Source of the DNA: Euprymna scolopes
Taxonomy: Eukaryota; Mollusca; Cephalopoda; Sepiida; Sepiolidae
Assembly (NCBI GenBank): GCA_024364805.1
Contig: CM044496.1
Span: forward strand, 53,068,961 to 53,089,395
DNA length: 20,435 nt
Direction: 5' to 3'
Shown: piece by piece, positions 20,171-20,435 of the stretch
Layout: every line of letters starts with the position of its first letter
How positions within the stretch are numbered: position 1 is the first letter of the stretch
Notes under the pieces: model-generated
What the model saw: the letters and a program-made list of their open reading frames with translations, nothing else
Told to the model about the DNA's origin: nothing
Database searches by the model: none
Made by a program: the position numbers and the translations under genes

Positions 20171-20435
20171 AAATATTTAAGGTGAGAAAAATAGTCCAAC
20201 AAATCAAATAAGACGAAAAAGCAATCCTTATCTAAAAAATTCCGAAACGTAAGTTCTCCAAATTTTTATGCGATCTATAAGAGGGCAGATTGCAACATTA
20301 TGGACGCAATACTTTGAAATAATGTGGAAACAGTGTCCGCATTTATTGTGTTATTTGGCAATAAGAATCACGACAAAAAAATTACAAAGCATATGTAAAC
20401 TGTTCCCACAATTTTAACTCAATCTCATCCCATAT

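Overview
The window looks like intergenic or intronic DNA from an AT-rich animal genome. It is dense in decayed non-LTR retrotransposons (LINEs), short dispersed repeats and (TA)n, (CT)n and (AAG)n microsatellites. I recognise no intact host protein-coding gene. The mix of jockey/CR1-like LINEs, an R2/R4-type LINE and compound (CT)n(TA)n tracts would suit a lophotrochozoan such as a cephalopod mollusc. This is a weak inference: the abundant tRNA-derived SINEs I would expect in an octopus are not obvious here.

Layout, left to right. 0-2.8 kb: a full-length but degraded 5S rRNA copy (minus, 917-1034), a CpG-rich segment with a TCTCGCGAGA palindrome (about 1160-1561), a compound microsatellite and AT-rich filler. 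2.86-4.99 kb: an old plus-strand LINE (A). 5.3-5.5 kb: a 3' scrap of a second LINE family (F). 6.67-7.86 kb: a plus-strand 5'-truncated LINE of a third family (B). 8.88-9.82 kb: the C-terminal part of a LINE that appears to use a restriction-like endonuclease (R). 10.2-10.9 kb: two related copies of a short, possibly tRNA-derived repeat. 11.1-11.3 kb: a long polypyrimidine tract. 12.1-14.3 kb: the best-preserved LINE (C, minus, same family as B). 15.5 kb: another F/E-family scrap. 16.6-16.9 and 19.8-20.2 kb: two copies of an unnamed repeat (K). 17.05-19.57 kb: a pile of at least five minus-strand LINE fragments (H, G, D', E, D), in which D is inserted inside E.

The genes do not form a pathway or operon. 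What can be read is insertion history: repeated 5'-truncated LINE insertions, one clear nesting event, and a block of about 206 bp that is almost identical in two otherwise diverged fragments. I found no convincing new biological system. The most useful observations are the 5S-derived copy, the nested D-in-E insertion, the near-identical block, the restriction-like-endonuclease LINE relic and the unnamed repeat K.
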